Origin: a virus
Length of the DNA: 29,599 bases
IMG/VR virus record: IMGVR_UViG_3300021519_000046
Location: 1-29,599 of that record
Strand: one strand, 5' to 3'
Shown here: piece by piece, positions 8,101 through 15,913 of the stretch
How the letters are laid out: each line of letters opens with the position of its first letter
How positions within the stretch are numbered: the first letter of the stretch is position 1
Notes under the pieces: generated by a model
What the model saw: only the letters and a program-made list of their open reading frames with translations
Database searches by the model: none
Told to the model about the DNA's origin: nothing
Position numbers and translations under genes: made by a program

Positions 8101-9149
8101 TGGCAACAGAACAAGACTCACAAGATATTGCAAAGAAATTATCGAGCGCTGCTGGTATCAAGGGCGTTGTTACAACCGCCAACGAAAGCCTTGGCTACGA
8201 TGTGGTCCCGACTGGCTGCCTCTCCCTTGATCTTCATTTGGGTACGGGAGGCTGGCCGACCCGCAGATTGGTCGGCGTCTTTGGCCCGCGTGATGTGGGA
8301 AAGTCTGTTCTTGCTTTAAACGGAATTGCCAACGCCCAAAAGATGGGAATGACCTGCGGATGGGTCGCCGTTGAGCCGGACTTCAGTAAAGAGTGGGCTG
8401 AAATGCATGGCGTCGACACAAGCAAACTTGTTCTGTTTCATCCCGAAAGTGGAGAAGACGCCATTAAAGGTGCTCTCTACATGTTGGACAACGGTGTGCG
8501 TTTCCTGGTCTTTGATTCGATTGGCGCTTTGGCCCATGCAAGTGAACTTGATGCCAAGGACGGCAAGCCCCGTCAGGGCGGTCAGGCCAACCTTATCAGT
8601 TTCGCAGTGAAGGCAATGACTCCGCGTGCCTACGCAAAGAACGCCTGCATTATTCTTCTTAATCAGGTTCGTGCCGTAATGAGCGCAACCGTCGCTGGTG
8701 TCTACTCTCAGCCGGGTGGAAACGCCCTAGAGCATCACGAGCAAATCATTCTTCAACTTCGCAAAGGCGATTCTAAAGGTGACCGTTTCTACGACCCTGT
8801 GACACAAGAAATTGTGGAGAAAGGCAAGGAGGGTTCAATTCAAGTCTCTCACGAGGTCCGAATCATCACTCAGAGAAACAAGGTGGCCGTAGGCGGAAAA
8901 AGGGAAACCAGATACGATTTTTACAATACACCCGTTGAAGGACTCCCATTTGGTATTGACAGAGAGGGTGACCTTCTTTCAGTTGCCCTGCGTCTCAACA
9001 TTGTTGAAAACAACCGCGGTTGGTTTAAATACGACGGCAAAAGTTTTCGCGAACGTGAAATTGCTGAACTTCTTTATGCGGATAAATATGATGAGATCAA
9101 AGACATTGCTTATGAAAGGTTTGGCATTGGCCAACCGAAAACTAATTAA
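8100..9149 (+). CDS. recA: RecA-like recombinase
   Basis: A 349-residue RecA/UvsX-family strand-exchange ATPase. Walker A is GPRDVGKS (62-69). The catalytic Glu lies in AVEPDF (E92), Walker B is FLVFDS (D139), and LLNQVRAVMS matches the RecA segment with the sensor Gln before loop L2. The N-terminal GCLSLDLHLGTGGWPTRRLVG matches RecA, shown here as two blocks around the TGG turn. It would form filaments on ssDNA for recombination-dependent replication and repair. ATG 8100 shares a base with the polymerase stop. TTG 8097 is an alternative that sits better relative to GGAGAG at 8083-8088. Three nuclease genes follow directly. Confidence 0.95.
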   Translation: MATEQDSQDIAKKLSSAAGIKGVVTTANESLGYDVVPTGCLSLDLHLGTGGWPTRRLVGVFGPRDVGKSVLALNGIANAQKMGMTCGWVAVEPDFSKEWAEMHGVDTSKLVLFHPESGEDAIKGALYMLDNGVRFLVFDSIGALAHASELDAKDGKPRQGGQANLISFAVKAMTPRAYAKNACIILLNQVRAVMSATVAGVYSQPGGNALEHHEQIILQLRKGDSKGDRFYDPVTQEIVEKGKEGSIQVSHEVRIITQRNKVAVGGKRETRYDFYNTPVEGLPFGIDREGDLLSVALRLNIVENNRGWFKYDGKSFREREIAELLYADKYDEIKDIAYERFGIGQPKTN

Positions 9150-9483
9150 AGAGCATTCCATCGCTCAAGAAGAGTTTATTGCAAAGGCGACAGACGGTAA
9201 GCGTTCTCCGTCGTCCGGGGCGTCCCCCTATGACGATGGCGATGTCGAAAACGACATGTTTATAATTGAGTGTAAGTTATGTGGAAATCCGGATAAATCT
9301 GCAAAGAGTATTAGTTTAAAACTGATCGACTTTGAGAAGGTTTTTGATGAAGCGTCTCTTAATCGAAAGACCCCAATGATGACTCTTCGTATTTATAACC
9401 CTGAGTCGGTTTTAGCCGACCACAAGGGGAATGTTGATTTTGTTTGTGTCCGTCTAAAAGATTGGAAAAATCTAATTGGCTAG
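9112..9483 (+). CDS. Putative PD-(D/E)XK nuclease
   Basis: About 124 residues. The segment KRSPSSGASPYDDGDVENDMF runs into IIECK, giving the PD-(D/E)XK signature with D44 in GDV, E53 and K55. The small Gly/Ser-rich approach to GDV resembles phage Holliday-junction or recombination nucleases of the Hjc-like group. The C-terminal half (FVCVRLKDW) is a short beta-rich end. The start is unsure: ATG 9112 lacks a Shine-Dalgarno, while TTG 9127 has GAAAGG about 7 bases upstream; both overlap the recA end. The frame runs open much further back, but that part is the shadow of recA. Position between recA and a Cas4-like gene supports a recombination role. Confidence 0.65.
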   Translation: MKGLALANRKLIKEHSIAQEEFIAKATDGKRSPSSGASPYDDGDVENDMFIIECKLCGNPDKSAKSISLKLIDFEKVFDEASLNRKTPMMTLRIYNPESVLADHKGNVDFVCVRLKDWKNLIG

Positions 9484-10156
9484 TTTCATTAAGGATCTCG
9501 CAAAGAAAGAAATCCTTGTCCCACATATCAACAACTATCTAGCGCAAGCGGATTTTCCTAAAACGTTTGATATCGCAATACCAACACATAAAGAGCCTGA
9601 CGATGCTTTTCACCCTTCCGGCGATTGCACTCCTTGCGAGTGCGAACTTTATGCGAAATTTACAGGCGTTTCTGAGAAGCAGGAACTAACCGCCACCAGT
9701 CACAAGAACTTCTTTGTCGGCCATTTCTGGCACGGCCTGCTTCAGGATATTCTTTGCGACCGTCTTGGGTTCTGTGAAAAGGACGATGTAGAAAAGGAAC
9801 TTCGTTTTCAAGATCCAAAATGGTGGGCAAGGGGGTTTGCTGATATTGCGAAGTGTGACATCCCGGGTAAGGGATCTTACCTTATTGACTTCAAGACGAT
9901 GAACACTTTTAGTTATCAGAAGCCAAATGAAAACCTACTTGCCAAGTGGCGTTTGCAAGTTGCATGTTATATGGCTTGGGATAATCGTGTAGAATCTGCT
10001 ATAATTATTGGAATACAAAAAGATACACCGCATGAGTTTAAGGAATTTGTATTCCAGAGAGATGACTCCATTCTCGAACCAATTTACGAGAAGTGGACAA
10101 ATGTTTCTAATGCAATAAAGAATGAGACTCAGGTGGTGTGTTCGAAATGCACCTAA
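9476..10156 (+). CDS. Cas4/RecB-like PD-(D/E)XK exonuclease
   Basis: A 226-residue nuclease. Motif order fits the Cas4/AddB/RecB nuclease family: GHFWHGLLQ (H83, H86), then GFADI (D123), then LIDFKTM (D138, K140), and a C-terminal helix with QVACYMAW (Q-x3-Y). Cysteines C51, C54 and C56 near the N terminus and C222, C225 at the very C terminus could hold a 4Fe-4S cluster, as in Cas4, or zinc. No CRISPR array or other cas gene is present, so a role in DNA end processing with RecA is more likely than adaptation. TTG 9476 overlaps the previous stop by 8 bases; no strong ribosome site is seen, so coupling is likely. Confidence 0.85.
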   Translation: MASFIKDLAKKEILVPHINNYLAQADFPKTFDIAIPTHKEPDDAFHPSGDCTPCECELYAKFTGVSEKQELTATSHKNFFVGHFWHGLLQDILCDRLGFCEKDDVEKELRFQDPKWWARGFADIAKCDIPGKGSYLIDFKTMNTFSYQKPNENLLAKWRLQVACYMAWDNRVESAIIIGIQKDTPHEFKEFVFQRDDSILEPIYEKWTNVSNAIKNETQVVCSKCT

Positions 10157-10690
10157 ATGTCAAAACGAATTAAAATATTTGGTATAGATCCCGGCGCAAA
10201 GAGATGCGGCTACTCCGTAATCTCTGTTGACCTGGAGTTTAGCAACCACGAATATATTACTTCGGGTATTTTTGGTCTCTCTCGAAACGATGAAGAGATG
10301 GAGACCTACAGTGGATATAAAAAACGATTAATAAAGAATGCAATAGATAGTTTCCAGGATCTGCTTGATGAGCACGAGCCGGATATCGCAGTGTTCGAGT
10401 TTTTGCCAGTATCTAATGTGGGAGCCGCCGCCGGTCAACGGCTCCTTGCTTTTGCCGTTGCAACAGTTGGACAAGCAATGTGTGATTTAAATGCTGTCCC
10501 CTGGAATGAAATAACGGCTTCAACCGTTAAAAAGATATTGACCGATTCAGGTGTTGCAACAAAAGTTAAAGTTAAAAATAGCGTTATTGAAATATTCCCA
10601 CAACTAAAAGAAAAGAAATATCTCGCAGATGAGACTGATGCGATAGCGGTGCCAATAGCATGGACGAAAAGAAAAAACACAGAGCGTTAA
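10157..10690 (+). CDS. ruvC: RuvC-like Holliday junction resolvase
   Basis: A 177-residue RNase H-fold resolvase. It starts with FGIDPGAKRCGYSVI, giving D11 of the first strand. E81 lies in AVFEF and the final pair D158 and D161 in DETDAIAV, the same acidic set and spacing as bacterial RuvC (D7, E66, D138, D141). It would cut four-way or branched DNA so that replicated genomes can be packaged. ATG 10157 directly follows the previous TAA. The gene overlaps the next one by 31 bases. Length matches the family. Confidence 0.9.
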   Translation: MSKRIKIFGIDPGAKRCGYSVISVDLEFSNHEYITSGIFGLSRNDEEMETYSGYKKRLIKNAIDSFQDLLDEHEPDIAVFEFLPVSNVGAAAGQRLLAFAVATVGQAMCDLNAVPWNEITASTVKKILTDSGVATKVKVKNSVIEIFPQLKEKKYLADETDAIAVPIAWTKRKNTER

Positions 10691-11004
10691 GAGAAGCCGT
10701 CAGGCATTATAGAGAATTGCAGGAACTCTTCACTGGCAAGGGGGTTCTAGTGATATCTCATGATGGAATTGACATATGTTTTATGGATTTATCGGGTGCG
10801 CTTGAAAGACTGTCCCCAAGAAAAAAAGAAGCAATTTATTATAATGTCATTTGCGACATGAAACAAAAGGATGTCGCAAAGATTATGGGAATTACCACGG
10901 TATCAGTCGGTCAATATGTAGAGTCGGGATTTGCTCAGGTCGCAAAAGAGTATTTCTCGGATCAGATTCAAACTCCAAAAAAGAAGAGAAAATCAGTTGA
11001 CTGA
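10660..11004 (+). CDS. Sigma-70 region 4-like HTH protein
   Basis: A 114-residue protein. Residues 48-92 (ALERLSPRKKEAIYY, then MKQKDVAKIMGITTVSVGQYVE) match the sigma-70 region 4 helix-turn-helix, where the first block is the usual L-x-R-E-hydrophobic helix and the second is the recognition unit. Region 2, needed for -10 melting, is absent, so this is not a full sigma factor. It may bind -35 elements or RNA polymerase, or simply be a DNA-binding regulator. The C terminus is basic (PKKKRKS). The gene overlaps ruvC by 31 bases and the next gene by 8. The HTH call is firm; the link to transcription is inferred. Confidence 0.75.
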   Translation: MDEKKKHRALREAVRHYRELQELFTGKGVLVISHDGIDICFMDLSGALERLSPRKKEAIYYNVICDMKQKDVAKIMGITTVSVGQYVESGFAQVAKEYFSDQIQTPKKKRKSVD

Positions 11005-11422
11005 CTTCATAGATGACGAAGAAATCTTAGAAGACGAAGAGTATTATGGGTCGGATGAAGAGATTGTCCCTAAGAAAAGGGGGAAAAAAATAGTCGTCGA
11101 TCTTGGCAAAGAGGAGGAAGAAAATAATCTTGTTTTATATTCAGAAGAAAGATATAGTTCTTTTGAATTAGAAGAGATGGCTACTGAAATATTGAAAGCA
11201 AATGCAAGATCAATTGATCCGGAGACCGGCAAACCAAATGGTCTAGGAGACATTCTTTTTGAAGAGCATCTGTATTCTAGAAGAAGAAGAGAAATCTACA
11301 ACATGAACGGTACGCCCGATCCATCGATTAACGAGGGAATGTTCTGGCGAACGCACCCACAGGGCAGAAAAGTTAATAGCGATGAGCAAAGAAAAAAACA
11401 CGGCGCTAGTTTTTATAGGTAG
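10997..11422 (+). CDS. Hypothetical acidic protein
   Basis: A 141-residue protein from TTG 10997, chosen because it gives an 8-base overlap with the previous gene and follows AAGAAGAGAA; the frame is open further back only inside the previous gene. The first 60 residues are very acidic (DFIDDEEILEDEEYYGSDEE) with a short basic patch (KKRGKK). The remainder contains FEEHLYSRRRREIYNM and ends GASFYR. I recognise no domain. It sits at the junction of the recombination and packaging blocks, directly before the candidate small terminase. Confidence 0.75.
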   Translation: MTDFIDDEEILEDEEYYGSDEEIVPKKRGKKIVVDLGKEEEENNLVLYSEERYSSFELEEMATEILKANARSIDPETGKPNGLGDILFEEHLYSRRRREIYNMNGTPDPSINEGMFWRTHPQGRKVNSDEQRKKHGASFYR

Positions 11423-11427
11423 AAATT

Positions 11428-12117
11428 ATGGGTAGATTTGACGGACCAAAAGACAGTGGTGGTGGGGGCGGTAGAGCAACAGTACCTATTCCCAAGATGG
11501 AGATAAACGAGCCCCGCTGTTCTGTTTGTAAATCACAATTTAGAAGAACTATTGATCAACTTCTTGTTATGGGTGTTGCATTTGCCGAGATCTCAAGACA
11601 GTTTGAAGTCGAGGGTATCACACGAAGAGCGCTGTCTAACCACAAGCGCAAACATCTCAGTGTTGAACAGGCGGCAATCCGCAGGGTTATTGAAGAAAAA
11701 GCGCGACAAATTGGCGAAGATGTTGAAAACACTAGCCGTCTTCTTTTAACTCGAAAGAGTTATATGGAGATTGCCATGATGAAGTCCTATCAGGCAATTC
11801 TGGATGGGACTATTGTTCCCGAGCCCAGAGACATTGTCCAGATGATTTCTCTTATGGAGAAAATGGAAAAGGACACTGCGGCTACGCAAGTGGACGAGAT
11901 GATGCGCGATTTCAACGCATTCACTCAGGCCGTTAAAGAGGTTGTTGGCCAAGAGCAGTATGATAAAGTCCTATATAACTTTAAAAGAATTTTAGAACAG
12001 GAAAAAATGGTTGCGGAAAGATTTTTCGATAGCCCGCAAGTAATTGAGTCCCTACCTACGAGTCAACCAATAGATCTTTTGGTTGAGGAAAAAGAAGAGG
12101 AAGAGGAAGAAGAGTAA
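11428..12117 (+). CDS. Zinc/HTH protein, candidate small terminase
   Basis: A 229-residue protein. After a Gly-rich N terminus it has CSVC (C31, C34), a helical HTH-like region (IDQLLVMGVAFAEISRQF), and SNHKRKH (H72, H76), which together look like a zinc-stabilised DNA-binding unit. The rest is helical, with a long central coiled section, and the C terminus is a run of Glu. A DNA-binding N-domain, helical oligomerisation part and acidic tail two genes upstream of the large terminase fit a small terminase subunit. I see no motif that proves it. The stop shares a base with the next ATG. Confidence 0.55.
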   Translation: MGRFDGPKDSGGGGGRATVPIPKMEINEPRCSVCKSQFRRTIDQLLVMGVAFAEISRQFEVEGITRRALSNHKRKHLSVEQAAIRRVIEEKARQIGEDVENTSRLLLTRKSYMEIAMMKSYQAILDGTIVPEPRDIVQMISLMEKMEKDTAATQVDEMMRDFNAFTQAVKEVVGQEQYDKVLYNFKRILEQEKMVAERFFDSPQVIESLPTSQPIDLLVEEKEEEEEEE

Positions 12118-12455
12118 TGGATATCTCTGAACTATATGATTATGAACTAATGAAGGTCGGTAAAATTGCAAAAGAACTTGCAGCCGATTTTTCTAAAAAA
12201 ACAAACAATCAGATGAACCTTGCCGAAATGGCAAAGAAGGCCGAAGACCGTTTCCAGGCTATCGGATTGAAGGTTCATGTTGACCTTGCTCCGGTTTTGT
12301 TCTTTCAGCCACCCTGCATCGAAATTATGGGCCGCATCGATACAACAGAGAATGCCAAGCAGGAGTTCGATCACGATAAAAAGAGGTGGGAAGTGCTCAG
12401 TGGCAATGATCGTGGCGAGAAATATCGCGGCGAAAAAGAAAAGTACAATAGTTAA
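12117..12455 (+). CDS. Hypothetical protein between terminase genes
   Basis: A 112-residue protein, unrecognised. Residues 1-50 are predicted helical (ELMKVGKIAKELAADFSKK), followed by a beta-prone stretch (LKVHVDLAPVLFF) and a charged C terminus (HDKKRWEVL to the end). It shares one base with both neighbours (TAATG at each junction), so it is translationally tied to the packaging genes. A terminase or head accessory role is possible by position alone. Confidence 0.75.
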   Translation: MDISELYDYELMKVGKIAKELAADFSKKTNNQMNLAEMAKKAEDRFQAIGLKVHVDLAPVLFFQPPCIEIMGRIDTTENAKQEFDHDKKRWEVLSGNDRGEKYRGEKEKYNS

Positions 12456-14359
12456 TGTCTGTACTTGCAGAACAGGTGCTCAGACAATTCGACAATAAAA
12501 AAATCAGCATTGTCGAGTTTGCAGAGAGTGATCAGTTCTGCAATAAACCGTTGTATCCACGACAAAGAGTTTTTCTTAAGACGGTTTTTCTTGAAGAACT
12601 TGAGGGTTGGGAAGAAGACATTCTTAATGATTGGCTTTCTCCCAGTGGTGAGACGAGAATATCTCCGAAGGTAAGAGAACAAACACAATGGTTAAGAGAG
12701 AATGGCTATAACAATTTTCCGGAAGTCCAGTTGGTTGGTGGTCGTCGCTCCTCTAAGGGCTATATCACGTCTCTTGCCGTAGGCAAGAAAATGTTTGAAA
12801 CTTGGAAGTTGGGGGATCCGGGTCGCTATTACAATATTGACCCAGATAAAGAAATCTACTTCATGTGCCTGGCCACTGCCCTTCAGCAAGCAAAGGCATA
12901 TCAATATGCTGATCTTGTGTCGGCTATCACTCGTTGCCGCTATCTTCAGCCACATATTGGGAAGGTGCAAGAAGAAACCTTCACCCTTAAAACTTCGGCG
13001 GATGAGCATTATCTTGCACAGATGAGAACAAAAGGGATGAAGATTGGTAGGGATTTTGCCAAACTCCGTGGTGTTCCAAAATCCGCAAACGCTGACTCTA
13101 TCCGCGGTTCAGCCACCATGGTTATTGTTTTCGACGAGGCCGCGTTCATGACCTCGACTGAGGGCAACTCGTCTTCGCTGGAGCAGTGTTACTACGCAGC
13201 AGAGCCCTCCCTCGCCCAGTTCGGAAAAGATGGGATGATCTTTCTGAACTCCTCCCCGTACACCAAGATCGGGTTTTTCTATGACCGATTTGTTCAAAGC
13301 CACGAGGTCGTTGACAACAATGCAAAATTTCCCACGCTTTTAAGTTTTCAGTTTCCCTCGTGGGAATTTTACAGGGGTTACGACAAGGATCCCCATAGGC
13401 GTTTCAAAAACGCTATCATGGTTTCGCCAGATCTAAACCTTGAGGAACTCAGTTCTAGCGATAGAGACAAGGCTCGCGAAGCCCAACTTTCCGAAAAGGC
13501 CAACCCAGATAAGTTCAAGGTCGAGAGGCGCGGACAGTGGGCCGAGGTTGTTGACTCTTACCTCAATCCAGATGTTGTTGATCGTGCATTTGTATCCGAG
13601 TATCAGGGCAGCCCGGTTCAAATGACAACAAGCGGAACATATAAGCATAGATATTTTGCTCATTGTGACCCCTCGTCCACAACCGCCGGTTTCGGTTTTG
13701 CCATCGGTCATCTTGAAGAGTTTATGGATGAGGAAAAACAAATTACTCCGCATGTGGTTTTCGATTTGGTTAAGAGATGGAATCCAAAAGATTTCCCAGG
13801 CGAAACTATCAACTACGAAATCGTTTTAGAGGAGATTGTTAAATGGGCACAAGTCTTTTCTTTTGTTGAACTGAGTTTTGATCAATACTATTCAAACGTT
13901 CTTATTCAAACAATGAGAACAAAATTAATTGATAAAAGAATAAACACCAGGGTTATGGAGAAAACTGCCACTGCAAGCGGAAACATGAACAAATATGAGG
14001 CTTTGAAAACCGCGCTTAACCTGAATCTTGTACACATACCCATTAATTGTCCAGAGTCTGAGTACGCAAAACTAGAAATGAAGTTCTTACAAATCAGAAA
14101 CGGAAGGGTTGACAAGCAGGATCTTGGCCCAGTTCAGACAAAAGACATATCTGACTGTATTGCCGAGGTGACATCAACAATTCTTGGTGGCAGTTCTGCA
14201 CAAATCGCTGGTTTGAAGTCCCCTTTGAGATATGCATCGCAGGGTGGATATGGAATGGGAATGGATCGAAGTTTTGAAGATTACTATAGAGACGCTAAGA
14301 AGATTGAGCCGTCGTCAGCCAGATCCATGGATCGCCGTAAAAGATCCAGAGGCAGATAA
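12455..14359 (+). CDS. terL: Terminase large subunit
   Basis: A 634-residue packaging motor with both domains. The ATPase has an adenine motif YPRQRVFLK (34-42), Walker A GGRRSSKG (95-102, K101), Walker B MVIVFDEAAF (D227, E228) and coupling motif LNSSPY (265-269 region). The RNase H-fold nuclease has D405 in AHCDPS, D476 in LSFDQYYSN and D567 in DISDCIAEV. The Walker A ends in Lys-Gly rather than Lys-Ser/Thr, a departure tolerated in some terminases. It would translocate DNA into proheads through the portal encoded at 17525 and cut the concatemer. The basic C terminus (MDRRKRSRGR) may bind portal or DNA. Confidence 0.95.
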   Translation: MSVLAEQVLRQFDNKKISIVEFAESDQFCNKPLYPRQRVFLKTVFLEELEGWEEDILNDWLSPSGETRISPKVREQTQWLRENGYNNFPEVQLVGGRRSSKGYITSLAVGKKMFETWKLGDPGRYYNIDPDKEIYFMCLATALQQAKAYQYADLVSAITRCRYLQPHIGKVQEETFTLKTSADEHYLAQMRTKGMKIGRDFAKLRGVPKSANADSIRGSATMVIVFDEAAFMTSTEGNSSSLEQCYYAAEPSLAQFGKDGMIFLNSSPYTKIGFFYDRFVQSHEVVDNNAKFPTLLSFQFPSWEFYRGYDKDPHRRFKNAIMVSPDLNLEELSSSDRDKAREAQLSEKANPDKFKVERRGQWAEVVDSYLNPDVVDRAFVSEYQGSPVQMTTSGTYKHRYFAHCDPSSTTAGFGFAIGHLEEFMDEEKQITPHVVFDLVKRWNPKDFPGETINYEIVLEEIVKWAQVFSFVELSFDQYYSNVLIQTMRTKLIDKRINTRVMEKTATASGNMNKYEALKTALNLNLVHIPINCPESEYAKLEMKFLQIRNGRVDKQDLGPVQTKDISDCIAEVTSTILGGSSAQIAGLKSPLRYASQGGYGMGMDRSFEDYYRDAKKIEPSSARSMDRRKRSRGR

Positions 14360-14373
14360 TACTTATATGCTGT

Positions 14374-14404
14374 TTGCCGCTAATCTTAATGTATAGGTTA
14401 TATT
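14374..14404 (+). promoter_or_regulatory. Candidate promoter for structural genes
   Basis: In the 54-base gap after the terminase, TTGCCG (14374-14379) and TATATT (14399-14404) are spaced by 19 bases, a little long. The ATG at 14414 begins 9 bases after the -10-like box and has no Shine-Dalgarno, so transcription could start within a few bases of the start codon. Motif quality is moderate. Confidence 0.4.
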
Positions 14405-14413
14405 ACTTTGATC

Positions 14414-15913
14414 ATGCCAAATAAAACTTCAAAATGGAACGTGGTCGCTGCAGATGACGTTCTTGAGATCGATAGCAGAAATCCCGCTGCACAAGCAACT
14501 TCTGTCCCCGATGAAATTGCTGCAGCAGCAGCCGGAGACAACGCGCTTAAAGGTCCCGATCAAGAGCATGCCGACAGAGCCATTGGCGCTGCTCTTAAAC
14601 CGGTTATTGACATGTATAAAAATCAAGGTAAAAACCCGGGTGAGGATCAAGCGGCGATGCTCACATTGGCGCAAATGGTTCAGCAAAACTTTGGGGGATC
14701 GGTAGAGGAGGCGCTTCAGAAAGTCAAAGAGGCTCTTGATCTTCCCGAGGTCGGCGGAGCAAGAGTATCCGAACCCGCTGAAGAGGGTTCTAATCTTCAC
14801 GATGAGTCGCAAAACGTTTCAACAGAAAGCGTTATGTCCCCAACAACGGGTCTGGGCGAAACTAGCCCATCCTCAACACAATTTCAAATGGGTGCTTCCT
14901 TGGATAGAATCGCTGAGTACAGGGGTAAGCATAAGAAAAATAAAACCAAAAAACATCTCAAGGGTGAGGGTCCCAAGGCCGACAAGGCCAATGAGGTTTA
15001 TCACGCGATAATGCGAGACAGAGACGGAAAGGGCGAGCCAACCAAAGAGGAGCAAGCATCCGCTGCAGCGATTGCTTGGTCACAGGCAGAAAAAACTATG
15101 AAGAAAAAAGCATATTTCCGCGGTGCGGAGGCAAATATAATTGATTCATATCGTGGCATGTGGGGCGAGGAACTCGTCCGCATCTCCGTTGACAATACGG
15201 TGGTTGACGTTCCAAGAGAAACTATTGAGTTTGTTTCAACAGAGGTCATTGATCCCGTCGCCGAACTCAAAAAGTTTTTTTCGGCAATCCCAGAAGAGGC
15301 TGACACAAGGTCACAGATTCTTGCAAATATCCAAAATCTCAAAACCGCAAAAGATATTGCATATAGATTAATTGTGAGTGGTAATGACAACCTCTCCGTC
15401 ACGGAGGAAGCAACAATTGACTCTTTCCACGTCTCTTGCGAAACCAGAATCTCTAATCTTGAAAACGACTTGTTAAACTTTTCAAGCGGACATGACGAAG
15501 AATATGTAAATTCTCTTCCTAAATATGAAATTGGACAAGAGATCTTTGCCTCCAGTTTCAGTAGAGAGGGCGACGGTTGGATGGACGAGGTCATTGAGAA
15601 GATGGCCGCAGAGGCAGAAGAGATCGATATTGACAAACTTGCCAATGAGGATCCGCTAATTTTTGTTGCCAGCCTGTCCAAAGAAGTTATCGCGAATGCT
15701 TCGGCCGTCCAGAACATGGCGATGGAAAGAGTTCTTGAGGCCGCCGGTCCGCTCGACGAAGAAACAAAACAACAGGTTGTCTCGACATACATTGAAAAAA
15801 CAGAAACGGCTAGAAGAAAAGCGCTCGCAAGCATGAAGCAAAGCGCGGCGGAAGAGGTTGATATCCAACAGAAAACCGCAAACTCTATGCCAGACGAAGG
15901 ACTATTCCTATGA
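14414..15913 (+). CDS. Probable virion-associated protein
   Basis: A 499-residue protein from ATG 14414 (TTG 14408 is in frame but less likely). It is Ala/Glu-rich and helical. Residues about 193-230 hold KANEVYHAIMRDRDGKG and EEQASAAAIAWSQAEK, a module seen in several phage structural polyproteins. The end, MPDEGLFL, overlaps the next gene by 4 bases. The middle (155-190) is Lys-rich. Placement between terminase and portal suggests a head, scaffold or ejected protein. No catalytic motif is visible, and I cannot name a family. Confidence 0.7.
   Translation: MPNKTSKWNVVAADDVLEIDSRNPAAQATSVPDEIAAAAAGDNALKGPDQEHADRAIGAALKPVIDMYKNQGKNPGEDQAAMLTLAQMVQQNFGGSVEEALQKVKEALDLPEVGGARVSEPAEEGSNLHDESQNVSTESVMSPTTGLGETSPSSTQFQMGASLDRIAEYRGKHKKNKTKKHLKGEGPKADKANEVYHAIMRDRDGKGEPTKEEQASAAAIAWSQAEKTMKKKAYFRGAEANIIDSYRGMWGEELVRISVDNTVVDVPRETIEFVSTEVIDPVAELKKFFSAIPEEADTRSQILANIQNLKTAKDIAYRLIVSGNDNLSVTEEATIDSFHVSCETRISNLENDLLNFSSGHDEEYVNSLPKYEIGQEIFASSFSREGDGWMDEVIEKMAAEAEEIDIDKLANEDPLIFVASLSKEVIANASAVQNMAMERVLEAAGPLDEETKQQVVSTYIEKTETARRKALASMKQSAAEEVDIQQKTANSMPDEGLFL

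Noticed and set aside
9476-10156. Cas4-like gene as sign of a CRISPR system
   Set aside because: No repeat array and no cas1 or cas2; phage Cas4-like nucleases usually act in recombination.
15001-15834. 277-codon open frame on the minus strand
   Set aside because: It lies fully antisense to a well-supported structural gene, is Ser/Ile-rich as expected for a codon shadow, and has no ribosome site or motif.
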